Source of the DNA: Candidatus Iainarchaeum sp.
Lineage (GTDB): Archaea > Iainarchaeota > Iainarchaeia > Iainarchaeales > JAAZKV01
NCBI GenBank assembly: GCA_028702895.1
Contig: JAQVNZ010000001.1
Coordinates: 36,650-100,649 of the forward strand
DNA length: 64,000 nt
Direction: 5' to 3'
In this document: in pieces, positions 8,488-16,086 of the stretch
How positions within the stretch are numbered: the first letter of the stretch is position 1
Layout of the letters: each line of letters begins with the position of its first letter
Made by a program: the position numbers and the translations under genes
Notes under the pieces: model-generated
Told to the model about the DNA's origin: nothing
Database searches by the model: none
Seen by the model: the letters and a program-made list of their open reading frames with translations, nothing else

Positions 8488-8607
8488 ATGGGCTATAATA
8501 ACGAAGAACTTGTTAATGAATTCAAATTTCGTCTTGAAAATGAAAAATCTTTGAAAAATAAAGTTAATTTAAAAAAAATAATTGAACTAATTAATTCGTT
8601 GGATTAA
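8488..8607 (+). CDS. small hypothetical protein (39 aa)
   Basis: A 39-codon frame from ATG to TAA reads as a helical, charged peptide (starts MGYNNEELVNEFKFRLENE, ends LINSLD). Codon use resembles neighbouring genes and it lies downstream of hjc on the same strand. No family recognised; it could also be chance, since it is short. Confidence 0.4.
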   Translation: MGYNNEELVNEFKFRLENEKSLKNKVNLKKIIELINSLD

Positions 8608-8738
8608 ATAATTGTTTCTATTTTTTATATTGCTTTTTAATTATTATTTTTTTAATTAATTTTGTTAATATTATTTTTTAATTAATTTTAAATATTTTTT
8701 GTAAATTTAGTCTAGTACTTTTTTAGATACTAATTTTT

Positions 8739-9494
8739 TTATTTGATTTCTGTTCTATGGTATTTTTCTAATAAATATCTTGCTGCTTTTTGGGAATCTG
8801 GTTTTCCACCTTTTTTTAATAAGTTTTGTTTTTTTGCAATTTCTATTAATAATTCTTCTTCATCAGTCACGTTTTTAATTTTAAAATAATTAGTTATTTT
8901 TTCAATTCCCAGTTCTTTTATTATCCTAAAAGCAGTTGCTTCAATATCTTTTATTTGATTAATATTTTTAGAATTAACTAAAAATAAATCTGATTCTTCT
9001 TTTTTTTGAGGTATTATTCCCGGACTATCTAATAAATAAATTCCTTCACTTATTTTTATTCGCTGTAACCCTCTTGTTAATCCTGCTTTTTTTGATGTTG
9101 CAACTTTTCCTTTGCCTGTTCCAGTAATAGAATTTATTAAAGTGCTTTTACCTGTATTAGGGTATCCGATTATTCCAACGGTTAGGGTTTGTTGTTTTTT
9201 TGCCATTCCTATTTCTTTTCTTATTAGATTAATTCCTTCCTTCTTTTTAGCGGAAACAAAAATTATTCTTAATTTCGTTTTTTTGATTAATTCTTCTTTT
9301 TGTTTTTCTAATACTTCTTTTTCAACAAGGTCTGCTTTGTTTATTATTAAAATTAGTTTTTTGCCTAATTTTCTTATTTTTCTTTCAAGGTTATAATTCC
9401 TAGTCTCTTCGGGGTATCTTGCATCAAGTATTTCAAAAATAATATCGCTTTCGGTTATTATATTATTTACGTGTTTTAAAAATCCTTTAAACAT
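8739..9494 (-). CDS. circularly permuted YlqF/RbgA-type GTPase
   Basis: GTPase of the ribosome-assembly family in which the motif order is permuted: G4 NKAD (about 52-55), G5 SAKKKEG (about 80-86), G1 GYPNTGKST (about 109-117) and G3 DSPG (about 155-158). After the GTPase domain comes a helical C-terminal part (GGKPDSQKAARYLLEKY) shared by the family. 251 residues. Expected role is maturation of the large ribosomal subunit. It lies just after pth2 on the same strand (17 nt), likely a small translation operon. Confidence 0.9.
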   Translation of the reverse strand: MFKGFLKHVNNIITESDIIFEILDARYPEETRNYNLERKIRKLGKKLILIINKADLVEKEVLEKQKEELIKKTKLRIIFVSAKKKEGINLIRKEIGMAKKQQTLTVGIIGYPNTGKSTLINSITGTGKGKVATSKKAGLTRGLQRIKISEGIYLLDSPGIIPQKKEESDLFLVNSKNINQIKDIEATAFRIIKELGIEKITNYFKIKNVTDEEELLIEIAKKQNLLKKGGKPDSQKAARYLLEKYHRTEIK

Positions 9495-9511
9495 TTTTTT
9501 CTCCTTTTATA

Positions 9512-9853
9512 TTATAATAATTTTAATTTTCCAAAGTATTTGTTTCCTTTTGATTCTTCTATGGGCCCACTAGCAAAGCAAGTTTTGCTTCCACTTGCTA
9601 TTTGGGTTTTTCCAGCATCAGTTATTAGTGTGCAGGGCAATTCTTTTTTTATTTGTTGAAATAATTCTAGTAGTTCTTCTGTGGTATTTATTTTTAATAC
9701 TATTTTTTTCATTCCTTGTTGTTTCCATTCTAGGATAATTTTTTCATCAACTTTTTCTAAAACTTGTACTGCTGCGTGTGCTCCTTGTGCAACTAATTTT
9801 CCTTTTCCCATTCCTAGGGATGCATTCATTATGATGTATTGTGTTAGTTCCAT
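9512..9853 (-). CDS. pth2: peptidyl-tRNA hydrolase, Pth2 type
   Basis: Releases peptides from peptidyl-tRNAs that dropped off ribosomes. The 113-residue protein shows the Pth2 features: MGKGKLVAQGAHAAV near the N-terminus with its catalytic Lys and His, the central KIVLKINTTEELL and the DAGKTQIASGSKT loop followed by a GP motif. Archaea use this Pth2 family rather than bacterial Pth. It is followed by the permuted GTPase gene. Confidence 0.92.
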   Translation of the reverse strand: MELTQYIIMNASLGMGKGKLVAQGAHAAVQVLEKVDEKIILEWKQQGMKKIVLKINTTEELLELFQQIKKELPCTLITDAGKTQIASGSKTCFASGPIEESKGNKYFGKLKLL

Positions 9854-9913
9854 AAATAGCTTATAGTTTATTAGTGTTTAAAAATTAGTGGTCTAATCTG
9901 CAGTTTTTTATTT

Positions 9914-10393
9914 TCATTTTTTTAATTTTGTTTCTAATTTAGGTTTATTTAATTTTATTTTTTTATCAATTTTTGGAATTGTGGAATTATTTTTTTCATA
10001 ATTTTTTATTGCTTCTCTTAATGCTTGATCTCCTAATACTGAGCAGTGGATTTTTATTTGTGGTAATCCGCCTAATCTTTTCATTATGTCGTTTCCAGTT
10101 ATTTTTAATGCGTCTGTGAGTTTTATTCCTTTTTTTTCAGTTAGCATTACTGATAGCATGCTTGTTGATGCTATTGCTGAGGCGCATCCAAATGTTTTCC
10201 ATTTACAATCTATAATTTTTTCATTTTCTACTTTTATCCACATTTCCATTATGTCTCCGCATTTCATGTTTCCTACTTTTCCATATCCATTAAATTTTTT
10301 TATTTCTTTTTCGTTTTTTAAAATATTTTTTGGTTTTAAAAAGTGTTCTTTTACTTTTTTTGAATAAAACCAATCTTGTCCTTCCATTTTCAT
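9914..10393 (-). CDS. iscU: iron-sulfur cluster scaffold IscU
   Basis: Scaffold on which Fe-S clusters are assembled from sulfur supplied by NifS. Numbered from the chosen ATG, the three ligand cysteines are Cys45 (GNMKCGD, followed by Asp47), Cys70 (TFGCASAIAS) and Cys117 (KIHCSVLG). The ATG at 10393 overlaps the nifS stop (ATGA) and lies 5 nt after a GAGGTG ribosome site; an upstream in-frame TTG at 10411 would place that site inside the gene, so it is rejected. The C-terminus has an extra Lys-rich tail. Confidence 0.93.
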   Translation of the reverse strand: MKMEGQDWFYSKKVKEHFLKPKNILKNEKEIKKFNGYGKVGNMKCGDIMEMWIKVENEKIIDCKWKTFGCASAIASTSMLSVMLTEKKGIKLTDALKITGNDIMKRLGGLPQIKIHCSVLGDQALREAIKNYEKNNSTIPKIDKKIKLNKPKLETKLKK

Positions 10394-11586
10394 TTTTTCA
10401 CCTCTTCCCAAACTGGGCTCATTTGTCTTAATTTTTTCACTGATTCTTTTAGCACTTTTATTGTATAATCAATTTCTTTTTTGGTAGTTGTTTTTCCTAA
10501 TGTGAATCTAATGCTTGAATGTGCTATTTCGTGTTTTATTCCCATGGCCATTAGCACGTGGCTAGGATCTAAGCTTTGTGATGAACAAGCGCTTCCTGTG
10601 CTAACGCGTATTCCTTTTTCGTTTAACATTAATAAAATTGATTCTCCTTCGATTCCGTAAAATGATGCATTAATATTATTTGGTAATCTTTGTTTTTTAT
10701 CACCATTTATTTGTGTTTGAGGAATTTCGTTTTCTATTTTTTTTATGAAATAATCTCTTAATTTAGTTAGTCTTTTACTTTCCTTATTTTTTTCTTGTCT
10801 AGAAAGTTCTAATGCTTTTGCTAATGCAATAATTCCCGGAACATTTTCAGTTCCTGCTCTGGTTTTAAATTCATGATTTCCACCATGGATTAATGGTTCT
10901 AATATTATGTTTTTATTTTTGTATAATAATCCTGTTCCTTTGAAAGAATATATTTTGCTACCGTTTATTGTCATTAGGTCTAATCCCAATTTTTTTATAT
11001 CTAATTCCAAATATTCTGCTCCTTGACAAGCATCGCTATGTAATAAGACATTTTTTTGTTTACAAATTTTTGATATTTCTGGTAATGGTTGTATTACGCC
11101 TGTTTCATTATTCGCATACATTATGCTAACTAATAATGTTTCGTTATTGATTGCTTGTCCTAATTCTTTTAATTTTATTATTCCAGTTTCATCAACATTA
11201 ATATATTTTATTTCAAATCCAATTTCTTTTAACCAATTCATTGTGTGTATTACTGCGTCGTGTTCTGTTGTTTGGGTTATAAAATTTCCTTTTATTTTTC
11301 TTCCTTCTTTTAATGCGTTTTTAATTTCTTTTAATGCAATTCCTTTTATTGCAAGGTTAACACTTTCTGTTCCCGATCCCGTGAAAATTATTTCTTGTTC
11401 TTCACAATTAATTATTTTTGCAATTTTTTGTCTTGCCTTTTTTATTGCTATTTTTGCTTCTAGTCCAGTTGAATGAAAGCTTGATGGGTTACCATATTTT
11501 TTTAAAAAAAATGGGAGCGCTTCGCTTAATACTTCAGGCCTAACTGGCGTAGTTGCGCTATTATCAAAGTATATACTTTTTTTCAC
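10390..11586 (-). CDS. nifS: cysteine desulfurase
   Basis: PLP enzyme that takes sulfur from cysteine and passes it to IscU. Motifs, numbered from the chosen start: YFDNSATTPVRPEV at the N-terminus, His109 in TEHDAV, SDACQGA with the PLP-contacting Asp, the Schiff-base Lys211 in INGSKIY and the catalytic Cys334 in STGSACSSQ. GTG at 11586, preceded by GGGTGA at the right distance, gives the canonical N-terminus MKKSIYFDNSATTP; a TTG at 11628 that overlaps arsR would add 14 residues. It is the middle gene of arsR-nifS-iscU. Confidence 0.94.
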   Translation of the reverse strand: MKKSIYFDNSATTPVRPEVLSEALPFFLKKYGNPSSFHSTGLEAKIAIKKARQKIAKIINCEEQEIIFTGSGTESVNLAIKGIALKEIKNALKEGRKIKGNFITQTTEHDAVIHTMNWLKEIGFEIKYINVDETGIIKLKELGQAINNETLLVSIMYANNETGVIQPLPEISKICKQKNVLLHSDACQGAEYLELDIKKLGLDLMTINGSKIYSFKGTGLLYKNKNIILEPLIHGGNHEFKTRAGTENVPGIIALAKALELSRQEKNKESKRLTKLRDYFIKKIENEIPQTQINGDKKQRLPNNINASFYGIEGESILLMLNEKGIRVSTGSACSSQSLDPSHVLMAMGIKHEIAHSSIRFTLGKTTTKKEIDYTIKVLKESVKKLRQMSPVWEEVKK

Positions 11587-11624
11587 ATTATTCACCCATT
11601 TATTTGTTTGTTTTATTTTTTTTC

Positions 11625-11915
11625 TCAATAATTTTTTACGTGTTCTTCTATTAATTCGAACAAATTTTTATTTGATTTTTGGATTAGAATTTTGCTTTTT
11701 ATGTGATATATTCGTTCTTTTCCTTCTTTTGTATAATCTACAAAATTACATTTTTTTAATTGTTTTAACGAATGACTTACCTTGCTTTGTTCTTGATTTA
11801 AATCAGAACAAATTTCGCTTACATTTTTCGGTTTTTGTTTTAAAGAAGAAATTATATTAATCCTTAATTCATTACCTAATACGTTTAAGCATTTGTGAGG
11901 GTATTCTAATTTCAT
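11625..11915 (-). CDS. ArsR-family regulator heading the nifS-iscU operon
   Basis: 96-residue winged-helix protein: LGNELRINIISSLKQKPKNVSEIC (HTH start), NQEQSKVSHSLKQLKKCNFV (recognition helix) and a beta wing KEGKERIYHI. It contains His7, Cys9, Cys36 and Cys56, a set that could hold metal or an Fe-S cluster. As first gene of an Fe-S assembly operon it may play the part that IscR or SufR plays in bacteria; this is inference. The start codon lies directly after a palindrome, so the mRNA is likely leaderless and autoregulated. Confidence 0.85.
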   Translation of the reverse strand: MKLEYPHKCLNVLGNELRINIISSLKQKPKNVSEICSDLNQEQSKVSHSLKQLKKCNFVDYTKEGKERIYHIKSKILIQKSNKNLFELIEEHVKNY

Positions 11916-11956
11916 ATGAATTTATTTTCATGTTATCTTTTTAAATATAACTAATT
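11916..11956 (-). promoter_or_regulatory. promoter and operator-like palindrome of arsR-nifS-iscU
   Basis: Directly upstream of the arsR ATG lies a perfect inverted repeat ATGAA-N6-TTCAT (11916-11931). About 10-15 nt further upstream is a TATA-like TTATATTTAAAAA (within 11938-11952). The palindrome therefore spans the expected transcription start, where a bound ArsR dimer would block initiation. Confidence 0.6.
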
Positions 11957-12008
11957 AGAAAAAGTAATATATTTTTTCATTTGGCGTGTTTTATTTTTAG
12001 GTTTTTTA

Positions 12009-12413
12009 TTATTGTTCTAGATTTTCTTCGTTAAGTGTTTTTGCTTCTTCTGTATTTAGTTCTTCTTTTTTCTCAGAAATAATTGTTCCTTTGTAAGTAA
12101 TTTTTTTGGTTACTCCATCTTCGCCCCAAAGATAAGTCATATCTACTGTTTCATCTTTATCAATTCTAATGATGTATTTTCCAGGATTACCTGTTTTTAG
12201 AGTGAATAATTTAGAATATTCTATTTCAACATTATTATTATTAAAACTAATTAATCGATAAACATAATCGTTATTTCCATTTCCAATTATTTTATCAAAC
12301 TTTTCGCCTTCTTTTACGTCGAATAAGTCATCTGTTATTTCTTTTTTGAAAGGTGGTCTCCATTGTGCTTTTATGCTTCTTACTTCAAATCTTGCTTTCA
12401 TATTATCAGTCAT
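12009..12413 (-). CDS. hypothetical protein
   Basis: About 134 residues, predicted mostly beta (FEVRSIKAQW, YVYRLISFNNNNVEIEYSKLF, GKYIIRI) with an acidic, Glu-rich C-terminal tail (EEAKTLNEENLEQ). Not recognised. The start MTDNMKARFEV (12413) is chosen over an upstream ATG at 12428 because a TATA-like GTTTAAAAATT at about 12434-12445 would put transcription initiation close to it. Divergent from nurA. Confidence 0.65.
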   Translation of the reverse strand: MTDNMKARFEVRSIKAQWRPPFKKEITDDLFDVKEGEKFDKIIGNGNNDYVYRLISFNNNNVEIEYSKLFTLKTGNPGKYIIRIDKDETVDMTYLWGEDGVTKKITYKGTIISEKKEELNTEEAKTLNEENLEQ

Positions 12414-12505
12414 GAAATAAAAAAGCATGTTTTGTTTAAAAATTTGTCGCCTGGCCGGTAAAAAACTTCACAAAAGATTTTAAATGATCTAATTTTAATT
12501 ATAGT

Positions 12506-13573
12506 ATGTATTTTGATGATTTTCTTTCAAATGTTTGTGATTCTATTGTTTTGAACAAAAGTTCTAATCAAATAGTTTTTTCAAAATTAATCCCATTAAA
12601 AAATAAGTTATCTTTAAATAAAATAGAAAATTTTGTGGTTAAGGTTAATGAAAAAAAATTTTCGTGTAAAATCGCTGGAGTTGATTCTGGTTTTGTTTCA
12701 AAAAAATTGCATTTTGTAGATTTAGTTTTATTAAAACTAGGAGGCGTTATTTTTTCATATAATAATAGTATTTTAGAAAAAGCAGATTATTTTCCATCTC
12801 CTGCTTTATTGCCTCAACCAATTTTGTTAAAAAATTTTTTGGAAAAAGATGAAGAAATTCAAAGTATTTCGCTTATTAGATTAAGAAAAGAAATTCAATT
12901 ATCTATTGATATTATAAAAAAATTTTTTCCAAAATATTTATTTATTGATGGATCTATTGTTCCTCAATATCAAGATAAACCAAGAGCTGGGTCTATTTTA
13001 AGCGATGATTATAAATCTATAATTGATTTGTTTGAAGAATTATACTTTGTGGCCCAGGAAAATGATTGTACGCTGATTTCTACAATAGAAGATTCTAGGG
13101 GTAAGCGATTTATTCAATTAATCGAAGAATCAAATAATTCCGATTTTTTTAAAAATAATTCTTTGAAAAATTGTTTTGATTCTTTGTTATTAGATTTTTT
13201 ATTAAATAAGGGAGAGCGAACATTTTGTTTTAATTATGCTTCTGATTTTGAATCTCATCCCGTTTTAAAAGATTATAAAATTGACTGGGCTAAAAATATT
13301 TTTGTTTTTTATTTAAAAGCCAGCGAGTTTGATTTACCATTAAGAATAGAGTTCATTTCTAAAAATAATTGTGTAGAAAAAGCGAATGAGATTGCATCAA
13401 TTGTTTATTCTCTTTCGTCCTTGTATAAAGATTATTCTTATCCTTCAATTCTAATTGAAGCTGATTTAAGGGCCCGTTTAAAAGATGATGATATTTCAAT
13501 TATTTATGATAAGTTAATTGATAAACTTGGTCCAAAAATGATGTTGCGTAGAAATAATCGGCCATTTAAATGA
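12506..13573 (+). CDS. nurA: NurA nuclease
   Basis: NurA is a 5'-3' nuclease that works with the HerA translocase, Mre11 and Rad50 in DNA end resection. The NurA domain is visible: GVDSGF (58-63) with catalytic Asp60, FIDGSIVPQYQDKPRAG (about 145-162), LISTIEDSRGKRF (about 193-205) and LIEADLRARLKDDD near the C-terminus. 355 residues. A TATA-like TTTTAAATGA lies about 20-30 nt before the ATG. It heads the operon nurA-HAD-72aa-herA, with overlapping junctions. Confidence 0.9.
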   Translation: MYFDDFLSNVCDSIVLNKSSNQIVFSKLIPLKNKLSLNKIENFVVKVNEKKFSCKIAGVDSGFVSKKLHFVDLVLLKLGGVIFSYNNSILEKADYFPSPALLPQPILLKNFLEKDEEIQSISLIRLRKEIQLSIDIIKKFFPKYLFIDGSIVPQYQDKPRAGSILSDDYKSIIDLFEELYFVAQENDCTLISTIEDSRGKRFIQLIEESNNSDFFKNNSLKNCFDSLLLDFLLNKGERTFCFNYASDFESHPVLKDYKIDWAKNIFVFYLKASEFDLPLRIEFISKNNCVEKANEIASIVYSLSSLYKDYSYPSILIEADLRARLKDDDISIIYDKLIDKLGPKMMLRRNNRPFK

Positions 13574-14256
13574 GTGTTATTATGATTAAATTAGTTATTT
13601 TTGATTTATGGCGAACATTAATTCCTGCCACAATTGATTTTAATCATTTATTTTCTCTTATTACAAAAAAGGGTTTTTCCAAAGAAAAATTTATTGAGGA
13701 TTATGAGAATGCTGTTCAATTAAAAGAATATAATTCTTTAGAAGAATTAAAAAAAGATTTTTTCCTAACTTTTAGACATGTAGAAGGAGTAGATTTAGGA
13801 AAAGAATTTTATGAAATTTACACTAATCGTTTTGATAAAATAAATTTTTTTCCAGATGTGAAAAAGAATTTGTTAAACGTTAAAAATGCGGGATTTAAAA
13901 TGGCTTTATTAAGTAACACTGAAAGTTTGTTATCAAAAAAAATTGAAGATAAATTAAAATTAAATGATTATTTTGATTTTTTAGGGTATAGTTTTGAAAT
14001 AAATTTTTTAAAACCTGATAAAAGGGCTTTTGATTTTGTATTAAATAAATTTAATGTTAAACCTAGTGAAGCTGTTATGGTTGGAGATTCTTTAAGGTCA
14101 GATATTGCGGGAGCAAAAAATGCTGGAATGTTTACTATTCAAATTGATAGAGAAAATTTTGTTTTGGATGAAGCTAATGTTAAACCAGATTTTAAAATAA
14201 GTTCTTTTGATGAGTTAATTGAAAAGTTGGGGTATTTGAATGAAAAAAAATCTTAA
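13570..14256 (+). CDS. HAD-superfamily hydrolase
   Basis: 228-residue Rossmann-type phosphatase-like protein. Motif I is VIFDLWRTL with nucleophile Asp but Trp where DxD phosphatases have the second Asp; motif II is LLSNTES, motif III the Lys of FLKPDKRAF and motif IV VGDSLRSDIAGAKNAG. The WRT variant is typical of haloacid dehalogenase-like members; substrate unknown. The ATG at 13570 overlaps the nurA stop (ATGA); an internal ATG at 13582 would give a tighter N-terminus MIKLVIFD. Located inside the nurA-herA operon. Confidence 0.88.
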   Translation: MSVIMIKLVIFDLWRTLIPATIDFNHLFSLITKKGFSKEKFIEDYENAVQLKEYNSLEELKKDFFLTFRHVEGVDLGKEFYEIYTNRFDKINFFPDVKKNLLNVKNAGFKMALLSNTESLLSKKIEDKLKLNDYFDFLGYSFEINFLKPDKRAFDFVLNKFNVKPSEAVMVGDSLRSDIAGAKNAGMFTIQIDRENFVLDEANVKPDFKISSFDELIEKLGYLNEKKS

Positions 14257-14458
14257 TAAAATCAGTGCTAAAAATAGGTTGGTTTCAAAAGAATCAATAG
14301 AAGCTTTGAACTTAGTAAAAAAATCAAAAATAAATTTGCGTAAAAGAATTGAACTTGAAAAATTACTTGCTAAAACTGCACATATTGGAGAATATTTAAA
14401 ACGAAAAAAACTTAGTGTGGGGAATCAAAATAATAAGTCTAAGGGGGTTAGAAAATGA
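14240..14458 (+). CDS. small basic protein between HAD and HerA
   Basis: 72 residues, highly basic and predicted helical (SKESIEALNLVKKSKINLRK, ELEKLLAKTAHIGEYLKRKK), with no recognised domain. Its start overlaps the HAD gene by 17 nt and its stop overlaps the herA start by 4 nt (ATGA), so it is translationally coupled to herA. Size, charge and position suggest a DNA-binding or HerA/NurA-associated partner; this is inference from context only. Confidence 0.7.
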   Translation: MKKNLNKISAKNRLVSKESIEALNLVKKSKINLRKRIELEKLLAKTAHIGEYLKRKKLSVGNQNNKSKGVRK

Positions 14459-15969
14459 ATTTACAATTAGGTACAGTTGTTTCAACTATTGATGGGCCGT
14501 CTCCAAGTAAATTTGATTTTGTTGTTAATAATGGGTCTGTTCACAAGGGGATGTTTGTGGAGTTAAATTATAGTGAAGGCACGATGATTTGTTTAGTTGA
14601 AGAATTAATTAAAACAAATAGGTATTTTGAAAGACCTGATTCAGTTAAAACTATTGGTGCTGAATTAGAAAAAAATTTTCCTACTGCTGATTGGGAATTT
14701 TTAATAGCTAAAGCAAAACCGTTAGGAGTTTTTTATGAATCTTTAATTAAAAGAGCTACGTTGCCTCCGTCCCCAGGAACAAAAGTTTTTATTGCAAGTA
14801 ATGAGAATATAAAAAAATTTTTAAAATTAGAAGATAATGGTTTAAATTTAGGATCAATTCAATTTCATGATATTCCATTAAAATTAAATTTATCAAAATT
14901 ATTACAAAAACATTTATCTGTTTTGGCAATGTCTGGAGCTGGAAAATCTTTTTTAATGTCAGTTATTTTAGAAGAATTACAAAAACGCTCTGACGATCAA
15001 GGTAAAATCGCAACAATTGTTTTTGACACTCATGGTGAATACACTTCTTTTGGAGAACCGGTTACAAATTCAAATTTTGTGGATTTTTCTGCTAATACTA
15101 GGGTTGTTGACGGATCAAAAATAAAAATATCTGTTTCAAACATTTCTCCTCAAACATTATCGTCTCTACTTTCAACAATTACTCCAGTTCAAAAAAGAGA
15201 ATTATTTAAAATTATTTCAAAGTTAAGAAGTGAAATGAAATCAGGCTTGGGACCGTTTGATTTAATTACTTTAAAAAACGAGTTTAGTTCTTTGGATTCT
15301 AAAACTGCGATACCCTTAAATTTTTTGGTTGATGAATTAATTTCATTAAATGTTTTTGGAAAAATTGATGATCCTTCAATATTTGATTTGGTTAAGCCTG
15401 GTCAGTTAGTAATTATTGATTTAAATAATATTATTTCTGAGAGAAAGAAACAATTAATAGTTTCGTATTTATCTCAAAAACTTTTTAATCTTAGACGCGT
15501 AAAAAAAGTTTGTCCTTTTGCACTTCTTGTTGAAGAAGCGCATAATTTTATTCCTGAAAACACTTCTGCAGAATTTGCTCTTGCTAAACCAATTTTAAGA
15601 ACAATTGCTAGAGAAGGTAGAAAATTTGGCGCGTCTTTAATTATTGTTTCACAAAGACCTAAACGTCTTGATACTACTACTCTTGCTAATTGTAATACTA
15701 ATATTATTCTTAGAATTACTAATCCGTATGATTTAGATCATATTAAACAATCAAGTGAAGGATTAGATTCTGGTACAATTTCCATGATTTCTGCGTTAAG
15801 AGTTGGTGAAGCGATTATTGTTGGTGAAGCAATTTCAGCTCCGACTTTTTTTAAAGTAAGAATGCGTGAATCAATGCCAAGTAAGCATGAAATGTCCATG
15901 GAAGACGCAGCTAAAAGATTTGTTGCTGATGATAAAACAAGTGTTGATGAAATATCAAATTTTTTATAA
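14455..15969 (+). CDS. herA: HerA DNA translocase
   Basis: Hexameric FtsK/VirB4-like ATPase that pumps DNA for NurA and Mre11-Rad50 in resection. The N-terminal HAS-barrel (1-100) is followed by Walker A LAMSGAGKSF with Lys164, IVFDTHGEY, Walker B ALLVEEAHNF, RTIAREGRKFGASLIIVSQR with an arginine finger and sensor, and the C-terminal QSSEGLD. 504 residues, usual length. The Walker A starts with Ala instead of Gly (A-x4-GKS). It ends the nurA operon. Confidence 0.93.
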   Translation: MNLQLGTVVSTIDGPSPSKFDFVVNNGSVHKGMFVELNYSEGTMICLVEELIKTNRYFERPDSVKTIGAELEKNFPTADWEFLIAKAKPLGVFYESLIKRATLPPSPGTKVFIASNENIKKFLKLEDNGLNLGSIQFHDIPLKLNLSKLLQKHLSVLAMSGAGKSFLMSVILEELQKRSDDQGKIATIVFDTHGEYTSFGEPVTNSNFVDFSANTRVVDGSKIKISVSNISPQTLSSLLSTITPVQKRELFKIISKLRSEMKSGLGPFDLITLKNEFSSLDSKTAIPLNFLVDELISLNVFGKIDDPSIFDLVKPGQLVIIDLNNIISERKKQLIVSYLSQKLFNLRRVKKVCPFALLVEEAHNFIPENTSAEFALAKPILRTIAREGRKFGASLIIVSQRPKRLDTTTLANCNTNIILRITNPYDLDHIKQSSEGLDSGTISMISALRVGEAIIVGEAISAPTFFKVRMRESMPSKHEMSMEDAAKRFVADDKTSVDEISNFL

Positions 15970-16086
15970 TTTTATTTATGTTTTATTATTATGTTTTTTA
16001 ATTTTTTAAACACATTTTTGTTTTTAATTTTTTCTCCGGCATTAAACATTAAATTCTTTTATAAGTAACAAAAAAACACTTTTTTC

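Noticed and set aside
12440..12470. Short GC-rich patch (CGCCTGGCCGG) between divergent genes as a regulatory RNA or operator.
   Set aside because: Only about 12 bp, no extended symmetry or partner copy; could be chance.
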